From Stereum hirsutum FP-91666 SS1 (Eukaryota > Basidiomycota > Agaricomycetes > Russulales > Stereaceae): a stretch of 64,000 nucleotides of DNA. How positions within the stretch are numbered: the stretch's first letter is position 1; the number at the start of each line of letters is the position of its first letter. Both the position numbers and the translations under genes were made by a program. Below the pieces are notes generated by a model. That model had not been told where the DNA came from, did no database searches, and saw nothing but the letters and a program-made list of their open reading frames with translations. This document shows, piece by piece, positions 34,060 to 46,300 of this stretch. The stretch spans positions 1,169,709 to 1,233,708 of the forward strand of contig NW_006763147.1 in the NCBI RefSeq assembly GCF_000264905.1, given 5' to 3'.

Positions 34060-36312
34060 GATGGGGAAAGTGGAGGGCCTGATGGACCCTCAGCGGACTG
34101 TATGAAGATTTTATTCTCCAGTAAAGCGCTTGCCTTTACGTTAGTATTTCTCCTACTAGTTTTTGACTCCACGACAATGAACCCCATCATAGGCCTCTCA
34201 TGAGCGCGCAGAAACGCCGAGGAGAAGCTGAGATATCTTAGAGGAGGGTGAAGTGCGGTAGAGGTCAACCACACGAACAGAGTGTTTCAGAATGCTCAAG
34301 GGGGCATCGTAGCATTGCATTGATCGGCTGATCTCCCATGTTGTGAACCTCATATCCTGGTCGAGCTAATCTTCTATCATGCATCAACATCAGATGCCGG
34401 CACAGTACAAAGCGCTGAGATCCACCCCTCAGTGTACTGTGCCTCGGTCTGTCATAGAAATCTATAAAATGCCGATGACGGCACGAATGGCGAGCTAAGA
34501 ACCACATTCTGAAAGGCTGTCTGCTCAAAGAGATCATAATGAAGTTTAGCTCACTCGTTTGACGGAGATGTCTTCAGCTCTTGAGCACATTGTGAGCCAG
34601 AACAGTCCCGAACGGACTTGCTGGAGTAGTTGAGGGGTTTTAGTCTTGGCGAGAAGAGCAGGAGATGAACATATCGCCTATGGCTGTGATGGAGTCCTGG
34701 CACCGGTGATTGATTAGCTTTGGTTTCTCATAGCCTTGAAACACAGAAGCTCCCTCTCCTTCACCAGCGTGGCAAAGTATCCAAGGTCCCCATCATATGA
34801 ACCATGTGCGTCACGGTTTCGTGATGTCAATTCATCGTAGTACCTGACGAGTGTAAACACGATGAGTATGGTCTGCGGCAGTCAAACCAGATTGGACTCG
34901 ACACGACGAACCTGGGGTGCAAGGTTTCAGTCAGGAGAAAGACACGGGAGGAAATCATGAAAGAACTAACGATGTACTCATAGTTCGAGTACACTTATAT
35001 TATTGGCACTAGCGTCGTGCAACATCGTTCCCAGTAATCGTAAGTTAGGAACACTTTGATGCCTAGGTCTCTGTGATTCTGTCAATGCAAAATGCATGGT
35101 CGTGCAGGGGGAGGATCCACGATGTATAAGAACCTTCGCTATTTTCGAACATTGTTACAGTCGAAACGTGCTGAGGTCACCTGCCGTTCACTGTCTCATT
35201 CAAAACTTGACGATACGTCAATCCAAGTTTCGTAAGATATAAGCCTAGCATCCTGCGTTGCATTGCTACATAGCTTGGCCAATCTCGACATTATCTGCAA
35301 GGATTTATGGATTCTCACGAGAGCGACCCACCGAAATAAGCCTGACTCCAGCTTCGGAGAACGATAGCTTCTTGAGTGAGCGTCATGGCTGCAAAAGGAA
35401 CGGCGCACAGGAGTTCATTCTGGATGTATATATACACCCCAAGGAGAACCCTTCGTGGGGCAATAGAGAGTTTTCGCCACCTGGAATCTGCCGAAAACGC
35501 TCAAATTCTATGGAACGCGGAATGCGTGCACAAGGCGAGGATGTCCTCCTTGCCTCTAGCAAGTCTAATCAGACGTGATCAGCGACAAGTGTAGAGGACG
35601 CTGAAATATTTTCACAATTTTGCGTACACGAAATAGTGTCGAGGGGAAGAATCTAGGTTCGCCAGTCCAGAATAGATTTTCCCAGATTCTGGGTGGCGAA
35701 AACTCTCTAATGATACGAACTAGCAGGTGCCCGTGGGGCCGCAAGACAATTTCGCAGTACTAAAGTAAATTGCGATTATACAATATTCGGTGAAGTATTG
35801 GGCCATGTACTTTCGCCCCAGTACTCGAAGGTGTTTAGCATCGCGTTCGAAAATGTCTGACCCCGTGCCCGAAGCTACTTGGTTGCTACTTGGCATCCAT
35901 ACTCGAGGGAATTTGGCTCCCCTGTGGAAGACAACATACTCCCCTTTGGTTGCTGAATAATGATACCATTGACCTTTATACCCCACCGAAGCTATGGTCG
36001 GCGTACAGCGTCGGGAGCCACACAGCGAGGCAGCATGCGCCACACAATGAGCCGCATGCTCGAAAAGGAAGGATCCACTTGCCCTATATGGGGCGTTATC
36101 CACCCCACTCCAAATTAAAGTATTAGATTAGGAACTTCAGAGGCTTTCTAGGGGCTCACGAAAGCATGGCCAGTGCATTATGGGTTGGGCCACATGTGGC
36201 ACCCATGAAAACAAAAACATCACCATGACCTCCACAAATATTCATCGCGTTCAAGAACGACCGGCCGACATTTTGATAGTTTGTGCGCACAGCACAGAAT
36301 CCTTCCCCAAAT
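34060..36312. other. Long intergenic region with a TA-flanked MITE
   Basis: About 2.2 kb without a recognisable gene on either strand. Open frames such as 35720-36103 minus have no family signature. The one structured item is the inverted-repeat element at 35466-35707. Confidence 0.45.
35466..35707. mobile_element. MITE-3, TA-flanked inverted-repeat element
   Basis: A 242-bp stretch with terminal inverted repeats. The first 16 bp (GAGAGTTTTCGCCACC) are identical on both sides and similarity extends to about 25 bp (ending AATCTG) with two or three mismatches. TA lies directly outside both ends (35464-35465 and 35708-35709), consistent with a Tc1/mariner-type insertion. There is no coding capacity and the repeats differ from those of the 5.4-kb element. 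Confidence 0.65.
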
Positions 36313-39300
36313 TCAAGCGCTGCCTCCAACAGACTCCATAGTCTAGACACGCGCAGAAAGGGGCACGAGAACCCAATCAGCCGAGTCTCCGTGATATGTA
36401 TGAATGGCGTATGAGGAAGGCCACGTACGAAGGGAGACGCAGTTGGCCCGTCCAAGATTGCCAGTTCTTCTGTTGTGAATGGCAGTCTCGGCACGATCAA
36501 CGTTCGCAGAGGGATCAACAGCAGTATGATCACGGGGAACCCAATCGCAGCTATACCATAGTCATCGCACCGTCAGTCCACTGTGGTCATGGTTGGCCTT
36601 TCTGGCCTTCGAGTAGCAGCAAAATAGAGATATGGGAACGGAGGGAGGATGACGCACCGATCGTCTGCGTGATGGCGAACGTTGCACCAAAGCCTACAAG
36701 CTGCACCGCCGTAAAAAGAAGGATTCGTGACTTGCGGACTCGGCGCAGAGGCTCGTCTGCTGGTGTGTACGCTTTGTCTGTGAGGAAGTAGAATAGTTTT
36801 CGTGTTATGCCGTTGGCGAGGAGGGCGTCGCAGCCCATATACCAACTGGATAGAGGGCACAAATTTGAACGCTGAAAGCATGCAAACATAGGATCCAGGA
36901 CTCACAAGAGACCTGCGAGAACGCCTGCATTCCATACGACTCAGTGTCAGTCATGCTTGGTGAACGCAACAGTAAAATGGAAGGACGAACCTCTAGGAAT
37001 CAAATTCAATACATGCAAAAACGGACCCGTCAACAACACAAGGCACAGCGACCCCTGCGCCAGATTCGATACCCTCTGCTCCACCACCGCAACGGGAACC
37101 TCCCTTCCAGGCGGACCAACCGCACTCGTCCCCCCCTCCTTCGCGTCACTTCCATTCTTGTTTTCCCCGCCATTTCTCTCCCGTAGACCCGTCCGATCCT
37201 TCCTCTCCATACTGCTCTCTGGATATTCTTCGTCCTTCTTGTCATTGTACGGTCTGCCCATTACGACGAGCGAAGTGGTATGTATAGGCGCTTGTGGGAT
37301 GAGTCCATTGGGTGCAGGAACGCCGATGAGGCCAGCGATGAAGGTCGTTATTCCGAGGAGGAGGAAGTCGTAGTGAAATCCTGGAGGTTTGCGTAATGGG
37401 AATTCTGAGCCCTGAGCCATTAACGACTGCATTATCAACAACGACCGGCGCCACGCCGTACACACCACGCAAAGAGTAGTCAGCCAGAGGCATCCTAACT
37501 GCGCCAAGGGGTAGGCAGATACGAGAGGTTAGAAGGGACCTACCGAGACATTATGGTCAAAGAAAAAGAGAATCCATAGGACGATCCCAAAGGGGAACGC
37601 AATGCCCACCCACTTCCCATCTATCTCCCAAAACCTGACCAGCCAATCTCGGCCTGCGGCGGCTTGGAAAGCTCCATTCACGGGCAAAGTCTCGGGGTTG
37701 GCTTGGTTGAATCTTCCCCAGTAGGCCATTCCGGAGGCGGCGATGAGGGATATCGGCATTCCATAGTCTGTATTCACGTCCGCGTTCACGTAGATGTCGT
37801 CAATGACCGGTTGACGCAAATATATACAACGTCAAGAGGGATGGAGGCCAACTTACCAGCGCAAAATCTCCTAACATGTCTATGAAAGAACGTCGATCCG
37901 GACAACATCCTGAACAGGAACGAAGTGACGAGCATCAATAATGCCAGAATGATCGAAACGAGCGGTCCGGAATCGTTCTCTGGCGAATTAGAGGCCTCTG
38001 CGTGAAATTGACGGGTAACGACTTGGACGCCATACTGGAGGTAGACCCAGGAGACGTAGAATCCAAAGGTGTCGCAAGAGAAAAGGGTGACGAAACGGAG
38101 GAAGTTGCACCCTGTGTACAATGAGCATAGACTATCAGCAAGGACAGAGTATAGCGAGTGGGCAGGAGTGGCGAGGTGGTGGTAAGAATATGTATATGGC
38201 AGAGGGCCGAGGAGGTATACATACAATTGAGAGCGGCAGTAATCCAGTGAAGAATGGCAGCCCAAAGGTACACCCAGCCAATGAACTGTATGTAATCCGG
38301 TGCGTCAGGCTGGTTTTTCATGATTCGGAAAATAGTCTGATTGAAGACCGTAATTGGGCCTGTCATTTCGATTCGCATACATGTCAGCCTTGAATATTTG
38401 AGCATTGCGATACATTCATGGTGTTAGTGGTTGAACGAAGGATAATAAACACACACCGGTCACCCCTGCGATGCATAGCGGTTGTGCGCCAAAGACGGAG
38501 AATATGAATGCAGCCATGAAGGAGGAGATGAGGACTTCTGACACGCCGTATTGTTCTGTGGTTTCTATAAGATCTAGTGAGAAGGCGATGCCGGGGAGTA
38601 CACTGGATAAATGGAAGGCGTTAGTTCGACATAGAGAAGGCTGAGAGGTATGATAACGAATAGGATATTTTGAAATGGATTTGACGCAACTGGACGTCGT
38701 GAAGCCACCAGTACGATGAAGGGGGCCATATATAGAAGCATGACTGTCTTCCGCAATGGGCCATAGTGGTTCCCCACCTCAGCAAGTGACTATTGTATGC
38801 CCGAGCAGGCAGGATACAGACCGCTCGCGGAGTAGAGATGCACGCAAAGATTCCGAAAATACAAACCTTTCGTGGGATCAGACCGTCAGCTGGTCTGAGC
38901 AGTTTCCACAACTGATGTTTGCGTGAGTCGAGATGTGTGTGATTTCGGTGCTGAAGAAACACCAACCACGAGAAAGACAGCACCGTTGAGTGGAAATGAA
39001 GAGAAAGACACGACACAGAACCGAGGACGGGACCATAGGGAGAATAACGACTTACTTTGCGAAAAAGATGAGAGCAGTAGCGGGGATAACTCGATAGTTC
39101 CATGCGTCCTTCCAGTCACTCCAGTACCACGGTGCTCGAGCACGAATATCACGCACAATGCCTTGGAATGGCCTTATGCTAAGCAACCATCCAACCTGAC
39201 CATGTCGTCGTCGTACTGGCTGAGCGCGAAGAGTAGCAGAAGCGGCAGAAGAGGGTATAGCAGAGTCATCATTCACGTTCGTTCCGTTCTCCTTTTCCCG

Positions 39301-39354
39301 GTCTGTCTGGTACACCGAGGCAATGGGAGGAGTAGAGGTATTTTCGTTAGACAT
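36313..39354 (-). CDS. BOR1: BOR1-like SLC4 anion/borate transporter
   Basis: Multi-pass plasma-membrane transporter of the HCO3-/borate (SLC4) family; the yeast member Bor1 exports borate. ATG 39354 gives a Ser/Ala-rich cytosolic N-terminus, then FQGIVRDIRARAPWYWSDWKDAWNYRVIPATALIFFA, the hallmark entry to helix 1. Further pieces are GAQPLCIAGVTGPITVFNQTIF (core helix 3), YIQFIGWVYLWAAILHWI, FVTLFSCDTFGFYVSWVYLQYG, GKWVGIAFPFGIVLWILFFFDHNVS, LLLGITTFIAGLIGVPAPNGLIPQAPIHT, VVEQRVSNLAQGS, MGCDALLANGITRKLFYFLTD and the terminal EELAILDGPTASPF-TMESVGGSA across the last intron. The stop is TGA at 36313. About 12 exons and 650-700 aa. The cytosolic loop between helices carries a charged insert rich in Glu and Lys. 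Confidence 0.93.
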
Positions 39355-39674
39355 TATTGCGTGTATCTGGACGTCGTCGGTCGTAGGCTGGGAGGCATCA
39401 ACAGCTGCCTAGAGAGTGGAGGAAGGCAGAGCTGGTGGTCGTGCAGGGCTCAGGAGCTTGTTCGAGTTCTCGCGCCACACCGAGCGGATCGGGGCGGAGT
39501 TATTACAAATTCAACTCCCTTGGCCGTGGGCCACACCGTTCGTTGACCCTGACCGCGACGTCTCGCATGGCGGCGAGAACACCTTCATAGATCCCGGAAT
39601 TTCTGCCTCTGTGATATCCTTTAAAAATTGGTAGTCACTACTTACCGGTGATCAACGGACACCGCTTACGAGCT
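39355..39674. other. Divergent promoter region (BOR1 / ABHD12-like)
   Basis: 320 bp between two genes read in opposite directions. No gene seen; it should contain both promoters. Confidence 0.45.
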
Positions 39675-42437
39675 ATGCCTGAACCAAGTTCACCACCGCA
39701 TCCCAATCATGGGTTCATCGCCAGAGCGCATACCTTGTTCTGGTTCCTCGGGTTGCTCTATGGTTCTTTACTTGTGCTGCTAATGATTCCACCGATTCAG
39801 AGGCAGTGAGTGTTATCTCTTTTTCATGGCATTAAATTGAGGTTGACCATGTCGCTTGACAGAGTAGTCTACCTACACAACTTGAAGTTCCCGTTTTTTG
39901 CGGACTTCGAACATCCGGAGAACTATGGCCTTGCTCGTGAGTATGTCTCTTCGTGTCGTGGAAACAGGTAGATTAGGGAACTTGTCGTATTGAATAGTAA
40001 GGTACGTTTGTTTGCTAACTGTTTATGCACCTTGTCCTGACGCTGCTCATAACAGTGACTAGGTACTTCTTATCATCCATTCATGTCTGAATCTATCAAT
40101 GGATGAATGCATACACTGACATGATCTCTCACTGCAGCGTATAAAACCCTAAACATCCGTATCTCCACCCCCGACAACGTATCCATCGGCGCCTGGCTCA
40201 CCCTCTCCGAGCCCTTCTACCGCTCTCTCCTCCCTTCTTCCTCCTCCTCCTCCTCATCATCATCAAATGACCTCATCACGCCGGCAACTTCCTACCTCAC
40301 ACAACCCCCAACTCCCTCCCAGATCCGACAATCCCTCCACCAACGCCCCACGATCCTCTTCCTCCACGGCAACGCCGCGACGCGCGCCTTCCACCGCCGC
40401 GTATCACACTACCAAGCCTACTCGAGTAGACTGGGCGTCAACGTCTTGGCCATCGACTATAGAGGCTTCGGAGACTCGAGTGGGACGCCGAGTGAGGAGG
40501 GGTTAAGGATCGATGCCAGGGCCGCGTTGGATTGGCTCTGTGGCGATCCTTCGGACGCCACGGCTCAGGCTCAGATAAGAGGCGAAGTAGTCGGTGGGAT
40601 GGGCGTGCGGAGGGAAGATGTGTTGGTTGTGGGGAATAGTCTCGGGACGGGCGTGGCGGTCAGTCTGGCTCATGAGTTGGAGATGGAGAATCTCGAGAGG
40701 GACAGGGAGGAGAGGAAGGCGTTGAGAGGCATGGTGTTGTTGGCGCCGTTTAGCTCGATTGCGACGTTGTTGGAGACGTATATGGTGTTGGGGACGGTTC
40801 CGATCATGGCTCCGTTGCAAGTTATTCCGTTCGCACCTGGTGAGTGCTGTTGATTCATTTTCGGTGCTGTTGAAGCTGTCTAACTGGTACTGTGGCGTGG
40901 ATTCTGTGCGTGCGCCATAGACTTTTTCAAAAAGTTCTTGAAGGAGCCATTCAATTCGTTGTCGAAGGTCACGGTACGTACCTTTGTTCGTCTCTTTGCC
41001 TTCTTTCTCGTTCTCGTGCGCGCCACAGTTGGTTTGGAAGTTACCTTGGCTATGGCTACAACCGTAATGCGTTGCATCGTGTACACAATTGCGTTCTCAG
41101 AGTAGATCGATGTGGCCCAAATTGGCCGAAGCACGTACGAATTGAATTCTCGCCACGAATGTGAGCAAAGTCTCGCCTGCCAAACGAGCAGAAAGGCTCA
41201 GTTGACGGGCCGCAAGGTCATGACGTCGAACTCTATGTGTTGTTGATTATACTTCGTGGAGGCCGTCCGTGTGTGAATCTCGAACTATTCACAGCTCTTG
41301 TTCAAATGCGTACCTCCTGGGCAATTTTCACGGAGCGTCGTACGGCACTCAACGTATGTATACGCACGCTCCCAGTCGTTGGTCGCCTTTCGTCTGTCCC
41401 CAGTCCTGGGTTCAGGGCCAACATGCTACATACATATCGCATCGGTACCCTCCCAGTACATTTCCCCTCGCACAGTGATCTGCCCTTGAGCGTGGCCGAT
41501 TCTGGGTGGTCGATACTACTTTGATCTCGGTCGGTCGATTGCGGATGTCTGAATCTAGTGGTGAGAACGAGACGTGCTCGGGCTTTGATCTGTCGTAAGG
41601 ATAAGGAATACAAAGTTTACAAAGGTCGGAAGGAAGGAAGGGATGTCAGCTCGGGTGTTTGGAGGTGTTAAGTTGGAGTTGGACAAGGTTTGGGGGTTGG
41701 TAATTGCTCGTGCACTCAGGACGATTTACATGGGGATGGAAGGCTTCGAGCTAATCTGCCAATGACGGGAGCGAGCTGTATACGCAGACGCAGGCGCTGA
41801 GATCGGGGTACGGGGGGTAGGATAGAGTTTGGTTGCAGTGATTCTTTCGGATGCAAACCGATGCGGTATGCAAGCAAGGTCGAGTATCGTGCGGACATAG
41901 TGCGGCATTCTATATACAGTTTCGTTTATCCCCCCTTGCCTTGATCTTATTTTTCGGTTTTCACTACTCCTCGACTAACTGACTTGCATCCTACGTCTGC
42001 TATGATAGAACCTAACAACGCCCCTCCTCCTCGCACACGCCGAAAACGACTACGACATCCCCTTCTCACACTCCGAGACCCTCTTCTCCGCATTCATCGA
42101 ACCGTTCCTGCCACCTCTCCCGCTCACGTCCTCCGCCAAGGCGCGCCTTGGCGGCGACGGCGAGGGTGGTGAGGGTCCGGGAGCGGAAGCGGCGGTTTAT
42201 AGGGCGAGGAGGGAGAGGAGGAAGGAGGTCGTGAGGACGTGGGAGGTGGACGGGCTGGGGGACGTGCAGGTTCTTGTGGGTGGGAGTGTCGAGGGAAGAG
42301 AGGGAGGCGGAGAGGGAGAAGAACAGCGTAAGGAGAGAGGAGAGGTGGCGTTTTTGAGGACGAAGTGGGGGGCGCATGATACGATTGGGTTGGTTGAAGG
42401 TGTACAGGATTATATGAGAGTTATGTTTGGGCTGTAG
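39675..42437 (+). CDS. ABHD12-like alpha/beta hydrolase, membrane anchored
   Basis: ATG 39675 gives MPEPSSPPHPNHG and one membrane helix (TLFWFLGLLYGSLLVLLMIPP), followed by VVYLHNLKFPFFADFEHPE and TLNIRISTPDNVSIGAWLTL. The oxyanion region is PTILFLHGNAATRAFHRRV, then VLAIDYRGFGDSSGTPSEEG. The nucleophile is Ser in LVVGNSLGTGVA, the acid lies in AHAENDYDIPF and the histidine in KWGAHDTIG. This is the arrangement of ABHD12/BEM46-type lipid or monoacylglycerol hydrolases. A poly-Ser tract (about 40235-40265) and a Gly/Glu/Arg-rich insert before the histidine are extra. One intron, 40974-42008, is 1,035 nt, far above the usual 50-70 nt here; KVT-NLTTPLLL reads cleanly across it. About 490 aa. 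Confidence 0.85.
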
Positions 42438-43300
42438 GGATCTTACTCATTCAGAAAAATGCTGAATGGTAGAGTCTAGATATTGTGTTTGGTGCGCTGG
42501 AACAGGGGCTCGGAGACGTGGTGTGGCGGTGGCGATGATTGAGGCATATTTGCTCGGTGTCAGATGGGAACTAGGACGTTGATTCTGAGTTACTATAGCT
42601 TTGTTCTTTGGACATCGCGTATTTTCTAGATATTCATTGAGATTATTAATATTGGAATATCGTCGGGATGCACGCCGGGATGTGGCGGCTGAGAATGGGA
42701 ATTAGGGGTTTTATGATACGGCCCCAGAGCTCATTTCTGTCTGGCCAGAGAATGCTCCACCTCGAGCGCCGGCCCCGCATATGACGAAGGCAGCAGCAGT
42801 CGGTGTCTTCCGCCTCGAGCTCTCGGGGCTGCTGAAGGTACTATAGCACATCTTCTCTTCAACAACTTTATGTCGAGCTTTGGAAGCACAATTAGACAGC
42901 ATCCCGAGAGTTGTACAAGAAAAAAAGACAATAAATAAAGAGCGGACAAGACACGCTCGCGGCGGGAAGTCTCTCGTGGGAGAGTGGAACCGGGGGCCAC
43001 TTCGATCTCTGGGCTCATAAATCTCTGTCCCCAGGTTGTCGAAGCGCCCGTATCATAAAACCCCTATTGACGAGACGTTCTGGCGGATCGTGAAATGTTG
43101 TGGAGCGACGACGGAGCGACCAATGACGGAGCGAGTCGCTCTGACCGGCGACGAACTTGCTTCGACATTTTCGCCGCTGTCTACCCCGCTCCTTTCTCCG
43201 CCCTCGACGACGACGGCGACGACGAGCGCGTCGGCAGAAGCCTCGTGCCGCGGCCCGACATACGAACCCTGAGGAGTGCCACAGCGAGCCCAAGACCACG
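42438..43300. other. Intergenic/promoter region upstream of phytochrome
   Basis: No gene recognised. The phytochrome frame continues upstream of ATG 43301 only through an Arg-rich reading with a TTG start, taken as leader. Confidence 0.4.
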
Positions 43301-46300
43301 ATGCCTAGCGCCGAGGAAGAGCCTGTGCCCGCCGGCTCGAGTGCTGCTAGTGAACTCTCCTCGCTCCCGTCCTCGAGCTCGCTCAGCACCGACTTTTGTA
43401 GCTCGCCGACGTCGTCCTCGTCGTTCGTCTACCCTGTTCGCTCACTTTTATCGCGTTCTATACGGCCAGCGTACCAGCAAGTCAACGCAAAGGACGCCGC
43501 TGCGCCACGCTCGGCGCACGGCGCAGGACTTCGTTCCGCTTCTTCAAACGACCTATCACCTATTATAACGACACTGAACGATCCGGCTGCTCTCTCAGGC
43601 CCACGCAGAAACTTCCTGGATCTCGGCGTCCAGCAGACAACCCCACGCCCTCATACTTCTCTCCAGCGCGCTCATGCGTCCCGAGAGTTAACGTTTAGCC
43701 CCTCCCAATCTCCTACAGACATTAGCCCAGATCCGTCATCGTCTTCCTTCGCTTCGGGCAGCAACTCCAATCCTTCCGAATCCTCGACCTCCCCTCCCTC
43801 GTCTACATCAGCTCTTTCCAGTAGGCCCAAAAAGTCAAAGAAAAACGCTCGAAACCACAGGCCGATTCAAGGCTCGAATTTCAGGCATTTTCCTGGAGAC
43901 GAAGGCCTTAACACTCATCGTCGCTTTTCATCTATACACGCGCTTTCTAAAGACATGGTTACGTCTCTCAACCCGCAGCCATCATCTGGCGGAGGAGGAA
44001 ACATGCCCATGACGGCTGGTCCAACCGGCGAGCCCGTCCCCACTCAGGGAGATCGTCCCTACGGCGGTTCAGAGGGCGATAACTTCAGCCCTGGCCATTT
44101 TCCCAGCTTTACCATGATGACCTCAGACGCCTTCACCTCCAATGTCGGTGACTTTGTCGTCGGTGGTTCAGAATCGTCACAATCCCAATCCCATTTTCGT
44201 CCTCCCTACGAGCGCCATACGTCCTCCCCGGTCCACATGACCGATCCTACCATCGTGCACCTCGGCGCTCCTTCGTCCTCATCTACAGGCTCCAACTCTG
44301 GTCAACCCAGTGGTAGTGCAGGACTAAACAGCATCAGTTCTCCTCCCGGCTCCAGTCACGACGCTTCTTCCTCTTCTGACAGTGTTTCCTCTGGTGCGAA
44401 TGCTGCCAGTACCGGCCAGAACGAGCACTTCGGTTCCGTCGCCGTCATTCACAGCAGCGATGGCAGTATGCACGACGGATCTGCACATATGTCTAATCCT
44501 TCGACCGACCCATCGACCGGGAACAGCAATGTCAGCGGCGCGAGTCAACAGTCTGTGACGAGTGGGGATGAGCTTGTCACCTTCCGATTCGAGCATAACG
44601 TGGATGGCGATGGTCACCACGTCCTCACTGGGCGCGAGGGTAAACTCGCTCGGTGTGAAGACGAAGTAAGCGTTCCTCATCAACCCTCTTCATTTCGCCA
44701 TTGATAACCTACTTACATATACACTCCCTTCAACCCTATTCGCAGCCCATTCGAACACCAGGCGCCGTCCAGAGCTTCGGAGTTCTTATCGTCATTCAAG
44801 AGAACCCTGAGGAAGAAACCCTCACCGTCCGACAGGTCTCCGAAAACGCAGCAGAATTACTGGGCCTCACACCGCGCTATCTCTTCTCACTGCCCTGTTT
44901 CTCCGAAATCCTCCCAGATTCGCAAGTCGACGTGCTCTGGGATAACATCCAGTTCCTGCCCGATCCCGACCTGCACTCGACAGACGAAGATGACAGCCCG
45001 CACGTCTTTCTCATCAATGGCTGGGGCGAGCCCGGGAGCGCACATCCAGACGATCCGGACGCGGACCAGTTCAGGAGGAGGTATTGGAGCTGTTGGTGTG
45101 CAGCCCATCGACCGAAACAGCGCGCGTCTGGGTCCAGTTCGGAGACGGGCGCGGGCGCGGGTGGACCATCGACGTCGAGGGTCGTCGATAATGGGGGGTT
45201 GATCATATTGGAGTTTGAGTTGGAGAGAGATACGTTCAATCCGTTGTATCCGATGCCTTCGCCGACGGGAGAGAACAACTCGACGACAACGGGGATGTCG
45301 TCCCCTGGGAGCGCAGGGAGTGGAAGCTCGGGTGGTACGGGTGGGTCTACGTCTTCAGGGACGCTGGTTTCGGGAAGGTCTTCAGTCGGGAGGTCGTCAG
45401 TGGGGAGATCTGCGATGAGCCGGTCGATGTCGATGGGACAGGCCGATGCCTCGACAATGACGTTGATGGAGACGGCGGAACCACCACACACCAGGCCGCC
45501 CTTGTCCTCTCCGGACGTATTCGGAGGGCACGGGGCAGGCGCAGGATCGGGCGACTCGTCGAGCACTACGACTGGAATGACGTCGCAGGCATCGAGGAGC
45601 ACTACCACCGTTCAGAACGGGGAGGAGGTCCGCGGACTGGACGGGCAGGACGATTGGAGACCTAGCGCGGCAGAGATATTGGAGAGTACGACGAATCATG
45701 CGAAACCGCTCCCCGCACTCGAACGGATCCGAAAAATGAGCCGCATGTCGTCCTCCGCGTCTGCCTCAGGCGCGTACTCCTCTCCTACACCTGGAATCAT
45801 GGGCCCCGTTGGACTTGGAGGCGGAGGGCCTCTCCTACGGACGACACGTCGGGGGACGCGGCGCTCTGCACAAGGTTCCGGGGTGGGCATGATGGACGTG
45901 TTTGCGGTCATGGCGCAGATCAACGAGCAGCTCGGGGCGGCGAATGATTTGGACGGGTTTTTGAAGATTGTGGTGGGCGTGATTAAGGATCTGACGCAGT
46001 TTCATCGGGTGCTGGTTTATCAGTTCGATGAGAACTGGAACGGGCAGACTGTGGCGGAGTTGGTGGATTGGAATCGGACGCATGATCTTTATAAGGGGTT
46101 GCATTTTCCGGCTTCGGATATTCCGGCGCAGGTGAGTTTGTTTCCATACTGGTTTTCGACCGTTTGTGTTGTCGTCTTCTGAGCTGATCATTTTTATCTT
46201 TATTCTGCACGGACAGGCGCGAGAGTTGTATTGTATTAGTGAGTGTGGCGAGCTTCACTCATCGTTCTATTGTGTGCTAATCAACCACCCGTCATTTGTT

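Noticed and set aside
44877..45608. 243-codon open frame antisense to phytochrome
   Set aside because: Shadow of the Ser/Gly-rich phytochrome coding sequence; no independent signature.
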